Assembly: GCF_030268205.1 (NCBI RefSeq)
Contig: NZ_BSQF01000003.1
Coordinates: 235,687 to 299,686, forward strand
Reading direction: 5' to 3'
DNA from: Allomuricauda sp. NBRC 101325
GTDB lineage: Bacteria > Bacteroidota > Bacteroidia > Flavobacteriales > Flavobacteriaceae
Length of the DNA: 64,000 nt
Program-made: the position numbers and the translations under genes
Shown here: positions 1 through 8,758 of the stretch, in pieces
Layout: every line of letters starts with the position of its first letter
Numbering within the stretch: position 1 is the first letter of the stretch
Notes under the pieces: model-generated
Database searches by the model: none
Seen by the model: the letters and a program-made list of their open reading frames with translations, nothing else
Told to the model about the DNA's origin: nothing

Positions 1-265
1 CGCTGAAGCCGGTGACAGAGAGTTCTTTATTGAAGTTCTTGGTCCACAAGGAAACGTATTGGGAGAAGGTTTGACCGCTACTACTGAAGAAGGTACTTCC
101 TTGACTTACAGCAAAGCCACAAACTTCTACTACGAAAATGATGCATTGGATGTATGTGACTATCTAAACAAACCTGCCGATGAGTTCCAAAAAGGAAACT
201 ACATGGTAAATGTTTACGATAGCGGATTGAAACTATTGGGTACTTCCAAGTTCATCTTGAAATAA
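1..265 (+). CDS. C-terminal end of an unidentified protein (5' end outside window)
   Basis: The reading frame is open from base 2 and ends with TAA at 263-265, giving about 87 residues. No ATG lies near the left edge, so the gene begins before the window. The visible part is hydrophilic with beta-strand-like patterning (FFIEVLGPQGNVLGEG, YMVNVYDSGLKLLG), ending in KFILK. This alternation looks like an immunoglobulin-like or other beta-sandwich end of an envelope protein, but that is only inference. A strong terminator follows 23 bases downstream. I do not recognise the family. Confidence 0.7.
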   Translation, partial: AEAGDREFFIEVLGPQGNVLGEGLTATTEEGTSLTYSKATNFYYENDALDVCDYLNKPADEFQKGNYMVNVYDSGLKLLGTSKFILK

Positions 266-288
266 TACACACTATTATCACTATCACG

Positions 289-323
289 AAAAAGGCCCGT
301 CCAATTTGGACGGGCCTTTTTTA
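289..323. terminator. Bidirectional intrinsic terminator
   Basis: A perfect 11-bp stem (GGCCCGTCCAA / TTGGACGGGCC, 294-304 and 306-316) has an A-run on the left and a T-run on the right. It can therefore end both the rightward partial gene and the leftward fumarase gene, which converge here. Confidence 0.9.
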
Positions 324-341
324 TTTCAATCGGATTAAGTT

Positions 342-1739
342 TTATTTCAAACTTCCCACCATATCTTCTGGTTTTACCCATTCGTCATAATCCTCAGCGG
401 TAACATAACCTAAGTTAATGGCTTCCTCTTTTAAGGTTGTACCATTTTTATGGGCCGTATTGGCAATCTCGGCCGCTTTGTAATATCCAATTTTGGTATT
501 CAAAGCAGTCACCAACATCAAAGAATTGTTCAAAAGTGTTTTAATGATTTCATGGTTGGGTTCAATACCAACAGCACAATTTTCATCAAAACTAACACAA
601 GCATCCCCAATCAATTGAGCGGATTGTAGAATGTTTGCGGCCATAACGGGCTTAAATACGTTCAATTCGTAATGACCTTGGGTTCCACCAACACCAATGG
701 CAACATCGTTACCCATTACTTGGGCACAAACCATGGTCAAGGCTTCACATTGGGTTGGATTGACTTTTCCTGGCATAATGGAACTACCTGGTTCGTTTGC
801 CGGAATAATGATTTCGCCAATTCCTGAACGTGGGCCAGAGGCCATCATACGGATATCGTTGGCAATTTTGTTCAAAGAAACGGCCAATTGCTTTAATGCA
901 CCATGACTTTCCACAATGGCATCGTGGGAAGCCAAAGCTTCAAATTTATTTTCTGCGGTAATGAACGGTTTACCAGTAAACTCGGCGATGTATTTTGCCA
1001 CAAGCACATCATAACCTTCTGGTGTGTTCAATCCAGTTCCCACGGCAGTACCTCCCAATGCCAATTCACTTAGGTGTGGCAAGGTATTTTTTAGGGCTTT
1101 TAAACCATGGTTCAATTGGGAAACATATCCCGAAAATTCTTGACCCAAGGTTAGGGGAGTGGCATCCATCAAGTGGGTTCTACCAATTTTAACCACATCT
1201 TTAAAGGCTTTGGATTTAGCTTCCAAGGTATCGCGAAGTTGCTCCACTCCTGGAATGGTAACGTCCACAATTTTCTTATAGGCCGCAATGTGCATTCCTG
1301 TTGGGAACGTATCGTTTGAAGATTGACTTTTGTTTACATCATCGTTGGGTTGGATGGTTTTTTCGCCCTCTCCGATTTTTTTGCCAGCAATTTCGTGGGC
1401 ACGGTTGGCGATAACCTCGTTCACGTTCATGTTGCTTTGGGTACCCGAACCCGTTTGCCAGATTACCAATGGAAATTGGTCGTCGTGCTTTCCTTCCAAG
1501 ATTTCGTCACAAACCTGTGCGATCAAGTCTCTTTTTTCAACAGCCAACACACCCAATTCGTGGTTCGCGTAGGCGGCAGCTTTCTTTAGATAGGCAAAAC
1601 CGTAGACAACATCCAACGGCATGGATGCGGGTGCGCCTATTTTAAAATTGTTTCGGGAGCGTTCCGTTTGGGCGCCCCAGTATTTGTCCGCAGGCACTTT
1701 TACCTCGCCCATGGTGTCTTTTTCAATCCTAAAGCTCAT
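342..1739 (-). CDS. fumC: Fumarate hydratase, class II
   Basis: 465 residues, the usual length for class II fumarase, an iron-free cytosolic TCA-cycle enzyme interconverting fumarate and L-malate. The superfamily signature [13 protein letters not shown] is at residues 318-330 and carries the catalytic serine loop. The substrate segment [10 protein letters not shown] is near 97-106, and RTHLMDATP near 187-195 holds the catalytic-base histidine. The [11 protein letters not shown] signature is shared with aspartase, but the overall sequence reads as fumarase. The gene stands alone between terminators, with a -7 element TACCTTTG about 20 bases upstream of the ATG. Confidence 0.96.
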   Translation of the reverse strand: MSFRIEKDTMGEVKVPADKYWGAQTERSRNNFKIGAPASMPLDVVYGFAYLKKAAAYANHELGVLAVEKRDLIAQVCDEILEGKHDDQFPLVIWQTGSGTQSNMNVNEVIANRAHEIAGKKIGEGEKTIQPNDDVNKSQSSNDTFPTGMHIAAYKKIVDVTIPGVEQLRDTLEAKSKAFKDVVKIGRTHLMDATPLTLGQEFSGYVSQLNHGLKALKNTLPHLSELALGGTAVGTGLNTPEGYDVLVAKYIAEFTGKPFITAENKFEALASHDAIVESHGALKQLAVSLNKIANDIRMMASGPRSGIGEIIIPANEPGSSIMPGKVNPTQCEALTMVCAQVMGNDVAIGVGGTQGHYELNVFKPVMAANILQSAQLIGDACVSFDENCAVGIEPNHEIIKTLLNNSLMLVTALNTKIGYYKAAEIANTAHKNGTTLKEEAINLGYVTAEDYDEWVKPEDMVGSLK

Positions 1740-1758
1740 AGTTAAAATATTATATATA

Positions 1759-1766
1759 CAAAGGTA
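1759..1766 (-). promoter_or_regulatory. Bacteroidetes -7 element of fumC
   Basis: On the minus strand the sequence is TACCTTTG, a perfect fit to the Bacteroidetes -7 consensus TAnnTTTG, placed 19 bases before the fumC start codon. No convincing TTTG -33 box is visible at the usual spacing. Confidence 0.55.
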
Positions 1767-1826
1767 GGGGTTAGCGAATTTAAATGGTAGCGGAATAAGA
1801 TAAATACACTTTTTTTTGACTTAGGA

Positions 1827-1859
1827 TTTGTTTTTTTTCCGAATAAGAAAGTATCTTTG
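1827..1859 (+). promoter_or_regulatory. Bacteroidetes-type promoter for the small membrane protein
   Basis: TTTG at 1827-1830 and TATCTTTG at 1852-1859 are separated by 21 bases, matching the -33/-7 layout of the Bacteroidetes primary sigma factor. The ATG follows at 1880, preceded by a purine-rich GGAAGAAA. Confidence 0.7.
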
Positions 1860-1879
1860 TGTATCAAAAAGGAAGAAAC

Positions 1880-2053
1880 ATGTTTGAATTTGACCAATAT
1901 TTAGGTTTTTTAGCTTTTTTAACAATTTTGACCATCGGATTTTGGTTGATGATTTTCTTGTTGACCTTTGTAGTACCTTACTGGTTGATTGGTAACCTTA
2001 GGGAAATTTTTAAAGAAAGAAAAGAGGCTAAACAAGCCCAACTAGAAGAATAA
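1880..2053 (+). CDS. Small inner-membrane protein, unknown function
   Basis: 57 residues starting MFEFDQYLGF. A GTG upstream in the same frame (1859) overlaps the -7 box, so the ATG at 1880 is preferred; it has a purine-rich GGAAGAAA a few bases upstream. Residues of about 8-40 form a long hydrophobic stretch, long enough for one or two membrane passes (LAFLTILTIGFWLMIFLL, then VVPYWLIG). A charged cytoplasmic-looking tail follows (REIFKERKEAKQAQLEE). I do not recognise a named family. The gene has its own promoter and terminator, so it is an independent unit. Confidence 0.75.
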   Translation: MFEFDQYLGFLAFLTILTIGFWLMIFLLTFVVPYWLIGNLREIFKERKEAKQAQLEE

Positions 2054-2083
2054 AAAAAGAAGCCGATTGGCTTCTTTTTTGTT
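2053..2083 (+). terminator. Intrinsic terminator of the small membrane protein gene
   Basis: The stem AAAAAAGAAGCC / GGCTTCTTTTTT closes a four-base loop (GATT) directly after the stop codon and is followed by the T-run. Confidence 0.85.
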
Positions 2084-2155
2084 TTGGACCTTATCGTGTT
2101 TGAATCTTTTCAAATTTGATAAGGTTCTTTTTTTGAAGAAAATTTAAATGCATAA

Positions 2156-2187
2156 AAAAAAGGAAGCCTTTCGGTCTTCCTTTTTTC
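2156..2187 (-). terminator. Intrinsic terminator of the TonB-type receptor gene
   Basis: The inverted repeat AAAAAAGGAAG / CTTCCTTTTTT lies about 35 bases beyond the leftward stop codon at 2219. Read on the minus strand it ends in a T-run. Confidence 0.75.
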
Positions 2188-2218
2188 ATTATAGAGAGGT
2201 TGGTTGGTTTCTAATTTT

Positions 2219-4705
2219 CTATCCTTGGAACTGTCTTTCTTCCTCGCCTTCATCCGGTCCTTGTCCACGTCTGTTGTTACGTTCTTTCGGTTGGTTGAAT
2301 CGGTAAATAAAAGATAGGTTAGCCTGTCTTTTTCTCCACTGGAACTCACTATCCGTGGTAAAAGTAGCAGTTTGGGTATATGACTGACGTTTTCTGGAAT
2401 TGAACACGTCGCTTACATTTAAGGATAATGTTGCTTTATCTTTGAACAAGTCCTTGCTCAACGCCAAGTTTAAAGAGAACATCCCTTTGCTTTCGGTCTG
2501 TGCAGTCTGTCGTGGTCCCATAAAGAAAGAGTTGGCCTGTAACTCAATTTTTCCAGGTAGTGTAAACTTGTTGCTCATTCTTGAGAAGAAGCTAGAGTTG
2601 GAAGTTCCATAATTCACACCATTAAATTCCCCGTCAGTAGTGAACGTAAAGAAGTTGATACTTCCGTTCATTCTCCACCATTTTGCAATACTGTATATAA
2701 TCCCGGCTTCGGCCCCGATACGCTCGTTGGTAGAAAGGTTGATGGGTACAGAACGGATAATTTGGATCCCATCGGATGTGAAATTTCCTGTTTCTTCGGT
2801 AATAAATTCAAATGATTGTGTTTCTCTTTGATAGTATACAGAAGATGTTAAGGTAATTTTCTTCCATCTTTTCATATATCCTACATCAAATGCATCTGCG
2901 TAGGCTGGGTCAAGATCCGGATTACCTTGGAACACATTGGTTCTACTTGATCTAGAAGGGAAGGGGTTAATAAACCATCCTCTTGGTCTGTTGATCCTAC
3001 GGTTATATCCAATAGAAATATTTTGTGAGTCCGAAAGCTCATATATCAAGTTTACCGTTGGGAAAAGACCTAGATAGTTTTTATCAAAATTTAGGTCTAC
3101 ATCTTCACCAACAAGATCTTGCAAAACAGAAATATCCACCTCTGAGTCAACATTACCCTTCATTACGGTATTCTCCAAACGCAACCCCAACAATACAGAG
3201 AACTTACCATATTTGTTACCGTATTGGGTATACAAAGCATTTACATTTTCGTGATAAGTGAAAATATTGGTCAGATCCATATTGGTTTGAAAATTACCAG
3301 TACTTTGGTTCAAGGTATCCAATTGGTAATCGTTCACTTCTTTTTTGAAGTTTCCACGATATCCCGCTTCAAACTGGGCATCACCCATAGGCAATACATA
3401 GTCAATTTGGGTCAAAAACTCATCACGGTCCTGAATTTCATAAATGTTTTCAAGTGCAATAAGACTGTCGCTCGGGATATATTGGTCTTCACGAATTCCA
3501 GTTAAAACATCTTCCGTATTAGTTGAATATTGTAAATCTGCGGTCAATTTGTGACCAGCATCATTAATATTATTGGTGTAGTTTAAGGAATATTGGGTAC
3601 TGCGGTCCTTTTCACCTTGATCCTCCGTTCTAAGGGTTCGGCTCATCAAACTTCCATCGTTAAAACGTTGGTTGTTGTTTTCGGTCACATCGTTACCATC
3701 GGACCATCTGTAGAAAACGCTACCGGTAATGGAAGATTTATCGGTTAAATAATACTCCATACCAAGGTTGATGTTAAACCCGTCGTCATTTCGTTCGATG
3801 TTTCTGTCCTCCAAAATTCTATCGAAAGCACTGGCATCTGATAAATATCGGTTGTCGTTAAACCCACCCCCTGGAGATTCCCTGTGGAAATAACCTAGCG
3901 TATTAAAAATGTTGAACTTTTCGGTACGGATGTTCAAATTGGTGGTAGCCCTTGCATTAAAAGGAATACCCACAGTGGTGTTGATTGAACCGTTGATACC
4001 CAAAGTCTTTTCCTTTTTAAGGATAATGTTCAAAATACCCGCGGTCCCTTCGGCATCATATCTAGCGGAGGGACTGGTAATTACCTCTACTTTTTCAATG
4101 GCATCCGCAGGTAGTTGCTGTAAAATATCGGTTGATCCAAAACCTGCCAAAGCAGAAGGTTTACCGTTAATAAGAATTCTTACATTGTCGTTCCCTCTAA
4201 GACTAATGGCACCTTCCACATCCACGGATACGGAAGGAATATTGCTCAAAGCATCGCTTACGTTACCACCACTTGTGGTAATATCTTTTCCAATGTTATA
4301 TACTTTTTTGTCCAAACGAACCTCAACCGTGGTACGCTCCCCAACAACTTCTACTTCAGCTAATTGTGCAACATCTGGAGATAAAGTAATGTTTCCGAGA
4401 TTGGTGTCGGAAGTAAGGGGTTTGCTATTTAAGGAATAAGTTTTGTATGAAATAAATTCAACTCGAATATTATAGGTACCTGGAGCGGTTTCAATGGAAA
4501 AGTTACCGTCTAAATCGGTAATGCCCCCTGTTACACTATTGGGGTCGTCAGCTTTTTGAAGTACAAATGTGGCGTATTCCAGAGGTTGTCCAGAATCGGA
4601 ATCCATTACTTTTCCTGTAACGGTTATGGGTCTTTGGTTCTGCTGCGCCTGACCTTGAATAACAAATGCGGTCATCAACAGCAAAGGAATTATAATCCTG
4701 TGCAT
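2219..4705 (-). CDS. Outer-membrane TonB-dependent receptor-like beta-barrel protein
   Basis: 828 residues. An N-terminal signal peptide (MHRIIIPLLLMTAFVIQGQAQ) is followed by a carboxypeptidase-regulatory-like domain at about 27-110 (VTGKVMDSDSGQPLEYATF...DLDGNFSIE). A plug domain follows at about 115-230 (VEVVGERTTVEVRLDKKVY, RGNDNVRILINGKPSA, AIEKVEVITSPSARYDAEG), then a long beta-barrel of the OMP_b-brl_3 type. The tail is polar and ends EEERQFQG. Such proteins import large ligands, or act as barrels with no known ligand, driven by TonB/ExbBD. No SusD partner is adjacent, so a glycan-uptake role is not supported. A small secreted protein gene lies 101 bases upstream on the same strand. 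Confidence 0.9.
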   Translation of the reverse strand: MHRIIIPLLLMTAFVIQGQAQQNQRPITVTGKVMDSDSGQPLEYATFVLQKADDPNSVTGGITDLDGNFSIETAPGTYNIRVEFISYKTYSLNSKPLTSDTNLGNITLSPDVAQLAEVEVVGERTTVEVRLDKKVYNIGKDITTSGGNVSDALSNIPSVSVDVEGAISLRGNDNVRILINGKPSALAGFGSTDILQQLPADAIEKVEVITSPSARYDAEGTAGILNIILKKEKTLGINGSINTTVGIPFNARATTNLNIRTEKFNIFNTLGYFHRESPGGGFNDNRYLSDASAFDRILEDRNIERNDDGFNINLGMEYYLTDKSSITGSVFYRWSDGNDVTENNNQRFNDGSLMSRTLRTEDQGEKDRSTQYSLNYTNNINDAGHKLTADLQYSTNTEDVLTGIREDQYIPSDSLIALENIYEIQDRDEFLTQIDYVLPMGDAQFEAGYRGNFKKEVNDYQLDTLNQSTGNFQTNMDLTNIFTYHENVNALYTQYGNKYGKFSVLLGLRLENTVMKGNVDSEVDISVLQDLVGEDVDLNFDKNYLGLFPTVNLIYELSDSQNISIGYNRRINRPRGWFINPFPSRSSRTNVFQGNPDLDPAYADAFDVGYMKRWKKITLTSSVYYQRETQSFEFITEETGNFTSDGIQIIRSVPINLSTNERIGAEAGIIYSIAKWWRMNGSINFFTFTTDGEFNGVNYGTSNSSFFSRMSNKFTLPGKIELQANSFFMGPRQTAQTESKGMFSLNLALSKDLFKDKATLSLNVSDVFNSRKRQSYTQTATFTTDSEFQWRKRQANLSFIYRFNQPKERNNRRGQGPDEGEEERQFQG

Positions 4706-4806
4706 AGTTTGATTTTAGTTCCGCAAAATTGTCAGGAATAAAATAAGGCACGAAATTAATATCTATCAACAACGGATTTGTGCCTGCGAATGACCTTAAA
4801 GAATTG

Positions 4807-5286
4807 TTAATCTTTTTTCTTGCCCTTTTTTCGCTTCTTTTTCACTTTAAACTGGTTATTTTGAAGCTCAACATAAGCTTCATACTTTTCAAGAGGGAGA
4901 CCAGCTTTTAGTTCTTCATCTTGTCTTTTTTGGATTTTTTCCACTTCTTCCTTCATTTTCAAAGGCTCCAGTTCCAAAATGGAAAGTTCGATGCGTTGTT
5001 GTACCGATTTTGTCAATGAGGTTCTAACGACTGCAGCTTCAAAAGGGTCCAATCCCAAGGCTTCCGTAATGGAAGGCATTTGCGATTCCACAATTTCCTC
5101 AGCGGTAGGAGGAGCTTCTTTTTTGGTGGATTCAACAGGGCCAGCTTCAGGAACATAGCTACGTCCCCTTCCATACATACCTCCATAACCATATGGTGAA
5201 CCATAACCGTATTGGGCAGCTACTTCGTTAATGGCAAAAAAGCCGATACAAAGTGTTAGAAACAAAAGGGACTGAATATTTTTCAT
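4807..5286 (-). CDS. Small secreted protein with Tyr/Gly-rich N-terminus, unknown function
   Basis: 159 residues with a clear signal peptide (MKNIQSLLFLTLCIGFFAINEVAAQ). A Tyr/Gly-rich stretch follows (YGYGSPYGYGGMYGRG). The rest is a helical, highly charged region of about 100 residues rich in Glu and Lys, ending in a very basic tail (KVKKKRKKGKKKD). The helical part (VVRTSLTKSVQQRIELSILELEPLKMKEEVEKI) could be a periplasmic coiled coil, loosely like LTXXQ/Spy-type proteins, but no motif proves that. It lies 101 bases upstream of the receptor gene and may be co-transcribed. I do not recognise a named family. Confidence 0.75.
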   Translation of the reverse strand: MKNIQSLLFLTLCIGFFAINEVAAQYGYGSPYGYGGMYGRGRSYVPEAGPVESTKKEAPPTAEEIVESQMPSITEALGLDPFEAAVVRTSLTKSVQQRIELSILELEPLKMKEEVEKIQKRQDEELKAGLPLEKYEAYVELQNNQFKVKKKRKKGKKKD

Positions 5287-5353
5287 GGGTTAAATATAAG
5301 ATTTAGGTTTTAATCTATGGAGGAAGATCTGTTAAAATAACTGATTATCAGAA

Positions 5354-5695
5354 TTATAAAATGTTTTTTATCTGCACTGGTGGCCTACCAACGATGGCCT
5401 TTGATCCATTGACCACAATGGGGCGTTCAATGAGTTTTGGATGCTCGACCATAGCAGAGATCACTTCATCATCGGACAAGGTTTTGCCTTTGTAGCGTTC
5501 TTTCCAGATAGCTTCATTCTTGCGAACCAAATCCAAAGGGGAAATACCCAGCTTTCCAATCAAGTTTTTCAATTCTTCTTTGGAGGGCACATCTTCCAGA
5601 TATTTTACAATTTCAAAATCCTGACCAGATTCTTCTAAAATCTGTAAACCTTCCCTAGATTTTCCGCAACGTGGATTATGATAAATTTTGATCAT
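5354..5695 (-). CDS. arsC: ArsC-family (Spx/YfgD-like) thioredoxin-fold reductase
   Basis: 113 residues, the normal size. The active-site segment HNPRCGKSR at 6-14 carries the family cysteine at position 10. The downstream blocks LVRKNEAIWKE, EHPKLIERPIVV and KAIVGRPP are typical of glutaredoxin-linked arsenate reductase ArsC and its YfgD-like relatives. In this family the cysteine attacks arsenate and is recycled by glutathione or glutaredoxin. No arsB, acr3 or arsR gene is near, so a true arsenate role is uncertain; a general redox or Spx-like role is possible. The start codon follows a heptamer repeat tract. Confidence 0.85.
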   Translation of the reverse strand: MIKIYHNPRCGKSREGLQILEESGQDFEIVKYLEDVPSKEELKNLIGKLGISPLDLVRKNEAIWKERYKGKTLSDDEVISAMVEHPKLIERPIVVNGSKAIVGRPPVQIKNIL

Positions 5696-5697
5696 TT

Positions 5698-5756
5698 TTC
5701 TACTTACTAACTACTAACTACTAACTACTGACTACTGACTACTGACTACTGACTAT
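5698..5756. repeat. Heptanucleotide tandem repeat between arsC-like gene and prfB
   Basis: About eight near-perfect copies of a 7-base unit (CTAACTA drifting to CTGACTA) fill nearly the whole gap. On the minus strand the repeat itself supplies the TAG stop codon of prfB at 5755-5753. It is a microsatellite liable to slippage, and slippage would not damage the coding sequence upstream of the stop. Confidence 0.85.
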
Positions 5757-6848
5757 TCCTCCTTCTGTCCCATCATCATAAGATAGGCCTTTAAAAAGGC
5801 ATCCAAATCACCATCCATAACCGCATCCACATTTCCTGTTTCCTCTGCAGTTCGCACGTCTTTTACCAATTTATAAGGGTGCATCACATAGTTTCGAATC
5901 TGTGAACCCCATTCAATCTTCATTTTGGAGGATTCAATTTCTGCACGGGCCTCTTGTTTTTTGCGCAATTCTATTTCGTACAACTGCGATTTCAACATTT
6001 TCATGGCCGTGGCCCTGTTATCGTGCTGTGATCGCGAATCTGAACATGATATTTGGATTCCCGTTGGCTTGTGCACCAATTGCACTTTGGTTTCCACCTT
6101 GTTCACATTTTGGCCACCTGCACCACTGGAACGTGCTGTGGTAATCTCAATATCTGATGGATTGACTTCAATTTCAATGGTGTCATCCACCAAAGGGTAC
6201 ACATACACCGATGCGAATGAAGTATGTCTTTTGGCATTGCTATCAAAAGGGGAGATACGCACCAAACGATGTACCCCATTTTCACCTTTGAGCCAACCAA
6301 ATGCATATTCGCCCTCAATCTCCAAGGTTACAGTCTTTATACCCGCAACATCGCCTTCTTGATAGTTGAGTTCCTTGATTTTGTATCCGTTTTTTTCGGC
6401 CCACATCATGTACATACGCATGAGCATGGAGGCCCAATCACAACTTTCGGTTCCTCCTGCACCAGCAGTGATCTGAAGAACTGCGGTCAGTTCATCACCT
6501 TCTTCGGAAAGCATGTTCTTGAACTCCAGTTTTTCAATGGCTGAAATGGAATTTTCAAATTGCTTGGATACTTCTTCTTCAGAAACTTCCCCTGCTTGTT
6601 GAAATTCCACCAATACTTCGAGGTCGCCAACCAAACTTGTGGCTTCCTCAAAATCTTCAACCCATTTCTTTTTGGATTTTAGCGACTGCATTTGTTTTTG
6701 GGCTTCTTGTGGATTGTCCCAAAAATTAGGTTCGAGGGTTTTTTCTTCCTCGTTTTCTATTTCGATGAGCTTGGCATCAATGTCAAAGATACCTCCTTAA
6801 CGCACCAAGGCGCTCAATAAGATCTTTTTGCTGATCTGTAGTTACCAT
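5753..6848 (-). CDS. prfB: Peptide chain release factor 2 (programmed +1 frameshift)
   Basis: RF2 recognises UGA and UAA and triggers peptide release. The protein is 364 residues when two frames are joined: 21 codons from ATG at 6848 to the CTT before TGA (6785-6783), then the +1 frame from GAC at 6784 to the TAG at 5753. The peptide-release motif GGQ is in [14 protein letters not shown], and [16 protein letters not shown] follows. The N-terminus begins [21 protein letters not shown]. An internal AGGAGG lies three bases before CTT-TGA, the classical autoregulatory layout: low RF2 favours frameshifting. Annotation from the downstream frame alone would lose about 50 residues. Confidence 0.95.
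6782..6797 (-). other. prfB +1 recoding site
   Basis: On the minus strand the sequence reads AGG AGG TAT CTT TGA C. The Shine-Dalgarno-like AGGAGG, the slippery CTT and the in-frame TGA followed by C are all in the positions known for bacterial prfB autoregulatory frameshifting. Confidence 0.95.
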
Positions 6849-6864
6849 GTATTCAATTTTCGGT

Positions 6865-6900
6865 CAAAAATAAGTTTCTTTTGGCACATAGCCTTGCAAA
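6865..6900 (-). promoter_or_regulatory. Putative prfB promoter
   Basis: Minus-strand TATTTTTG at 6872-6865 matches the -7 consensus, and TTTG at 6900-6897 could be a -33 box. The spacing is 24 bases, a little long. It lies between the transglutaminase stop codon and the prfB ATG. Confidence 0.45.
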
Positions 6901-7767
6901 TTATTGCTGCTGTTGTTGCTGTGCCGCTTTTACCATTACGGTGTATTTGGTTTCGTTTTTGCCTTGGGTGTACACTACGCCCTTTAGGGGTGCACAATCG
7001 GTATAATCCTTTCCGTGGCAAACCTTGATATGGTTGTGGTTGGCCAAAAGATTGTTGGTCGGATCAAAACCTATCCAACCTACATTGGGCACAAAAGCTT
7101 CTGCCCACGCATGCATTTGGGAATCTCCAAAAAATCCGTTGCCTTGATGCAAATAGCCCGAAACATAACGCGTAGGAACCCCATGGTGCTTAGCAATGGC
7201 ACAGAACAAATGGGTAAAATCCTGGCAAACGCCATGTCTGTTCTCTATGATTTCATCCAAAGAAGTGTTCACGTCCGTAACCCCTGTTTTAAAATATAAA
7301 TGTTCAAAGGCCCAAGAGTTCAATTCTGTCAAATTTTGGAAAATGGACAGCTCATCTTTAAAGGTGTAGATATTGCTGTGGTGTTCTTTAAGAACAGTGA
7401 ATTTTGTTTTCCTTAAATAGGGTTCATGGTCGGTCTTAAATTCAATACTTTGAAGCAAAGCTCGTTCTTCTGCAACATCCAAAGGCAAATCAAAGTCGAA
7501 GGGATTGATTTCTTTTTTGGTCAACTTAAAATGGGCATTGAACTTAATATGATCTATTAAATTATTGGCTCGTACCTGCACCGTTGTAAAGCCCAGACCG
7601 TTAATGGAAACACTGTTTTTCTCTCCTAGATCATTTTCAAAATGCCAATAGGTAAGTTCTTGTGTTTCATTCTCTTCCGGAATGACCAAGAACTGCCAAA
7701 AAGCAGCATTCAACCCTTTTTCGTACGAATTCCGGGTATCGTAATCTATTTCATAATCGTACAACAT
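6901..7767 (-). CDS. Transglutaminase-like cysteine protease-fold protein
   Basis: 288 residues, cytosolic (no signal peptide). Residues 1-85 match the bacterial transglutaminase-like N-terminal domain (PF08379 type), and about 130-240 are the transglutaminase core. The catalytic triad is visible as Cys181 in HGVCQDF, His219 in SQMHAWAEAF and Asp235 in GFDPTNN. The family cleaves, forms or exchanges amide bonds. It is the third gene of an operon with an alpha-E protein and a circularly permuted ATP-grasp enzyme, an association known across bacteria and predicted to build or process peptide-like tags. Oddly, the protein ends in AAQQQQQQ, six glutamines encoded by mixed CAG and CAA codons. Confidence 0.9.
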   Translation of the reverse strand: MLYDYEIDYDTRNSYEKGLNAAFWQFLVIPEENETQELTYWHFENDLGEKNSVSINGLGFTTVQVRANNLIDHIKFNAHFKLTKKEINPFDFDLPLDVAEERALLQSIEFKTDHEPYLRKTKFTVLKEHHSNIYTFKDELSIFQNLTELNSWAFEHLYFKTGVTDVNTSLDEIIENRHGVCQDFTHLFCAIAKHHGVPTRYVSGYLHQGNGFFGDSQMHAWAEAFVPNVGWIGFDPTNNLLANHNHIKVCHGKDYTDCAPLKGVVYTQGKNETKYTVMVKAAQQQQQQ

Positions 7768-7806
7768 TCACTGCAATTAAAATCGGGCCAATTTAATTAA
7801 ATTCAC

Positions 7807-8754
7807 CTAGTAGTGGAAGAATTCTTTCTCCATGTTCTCGCTAATTTTGAACATTTTGTTAAGAATGTTGTTTAGGTTGCCCTGAATGTCTTCTTGTATT
7901 TCCTCGATCAATTTGAATTCGTATTCCGCACGTATTTTCCCTACTTGAAATGCAGTGGATGCTTTTGCATATTCCACTTTTTTGTCCAATACCAAAATAT
8001 GTTTGTACACTTGGTTGATACAGTTCATGAAGGAACGTGGACAATCTGGGTTGAGCAATAAAAACTCTAGGGTAGAGGTGCTATTAGGAGATTTTTTATA
8101 CAATCTGCGCATCATGTCATACGATTCGGCACATTTGAGCAAGGTGCTCCATTCATAACTGTTGCCAATGGGATCACCATAACTTCCTTGGGCCATCAAG
8201 GCATCGTTGAACTTGGTATTTACGATTCTAGTAATTTGAATCGCCCGTTCAATATTTACACCCAACATGATAATGGCATAAACTTCATCATGCAACAAAG
8301 TACCCCTGATCTTCCCACGGAGAACGGCTGTCATTTCTGTGACATTTACCGTAAAATCATATAGATTGGTTTTCATGTAGGTTTCCGAAGGGTAATCTAT
8401 CACAAAGTGATAAAATTTGTTCAGGGCTTCAAAAAGTTCCGTGGAAATCAAATCCCGAGAGCTACTGGCATTCTCGCGAGCCGATTTGATACTGCTCAAA
8501 ACAGAATAGAATTTATCCTTGTTCAAACCGATATCGTATAAAACTTCTTCTTCCTTCAATTCTATGGAATCGTCCATGACGGGGTCGCCCACCATAAAAA
8601 GCATGGATCTTAATACAAATTGTCGGGATTGTGACAATTGATGCGGTGCATCGAGGGATGAGAAATAATTCACGTTCATAAAACGGGCAATATGTTCTGC
8701 GCGTTCGATGTATCTACCCATCCAAAATAGGTTGTTCGCTACTCTTGCAAGCAT
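7807..8754 (-). CDS. Alpha-E domain protein
   Basis: 315 residues, all-helical in pattern, beginning MLARVANNLFWMGRYIERAEHIARF, the hallmark start of the alpha-E family (PF04168). Family members occur next to circularly permuted ATP-grasp ligases and transglutaminases and have no proven biochemical activity. The start is four bases after the ATP-grasp stop codon, so the two are translationally coupled. The conserved ARENASSSRD block is near residue 92. The likely role is partner or scaffold of the ligase, by association only. Confidence 0.93.
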   Translation of the reverse strand: MLARVANNLFWMGRYIERAEHIARFMNVNYFSSLDAPHQLSQSRQFVLRSMLFMVGDPVMDDSIELKEEEVLYDIGLNKDKFYSVLSSIKSARENASSSRDLISTELFEALNKFYHFVIDYPSETYMKTNLYDFTVNVTEMTAVLRGKIRGTLLHDEVYAIIMLGVNIERAIQITRIVNTKFNDALMAQGSYGDPIGNSYEWSTLLKCAESYDMMRRLYKKSPNSTSTLEFLLLNPDCPRSFMNCINQVYKHILVLDKKVEYAKASTAFQVGKIRAEYEFKLIEEIQEDIQGNLNNILNKMFKISENMEKEFFHY

Positions 8755-8758
8755 AAAT

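Noticed and set aside
2110-2349. Short minus-strand frame overlapping the 3' end of the TonB-type receptor
   Set aside because: Out of frame with the receptor, covers its terminator hairpin and has no family resemblance.
3909-4439. Plus-strand open frame of 176 codons opposite the TonB-type receptor
   Set aside because: Shadow of the receptor gene; no domain pattern and no promoter.
6691-6848. prfB appears truncated or frameshifted (possible pseudogene)
   Set aside because: The break coincides exactly with the conserved RF2 recoding site, so it is programmed frameshifting rather than a mutation.
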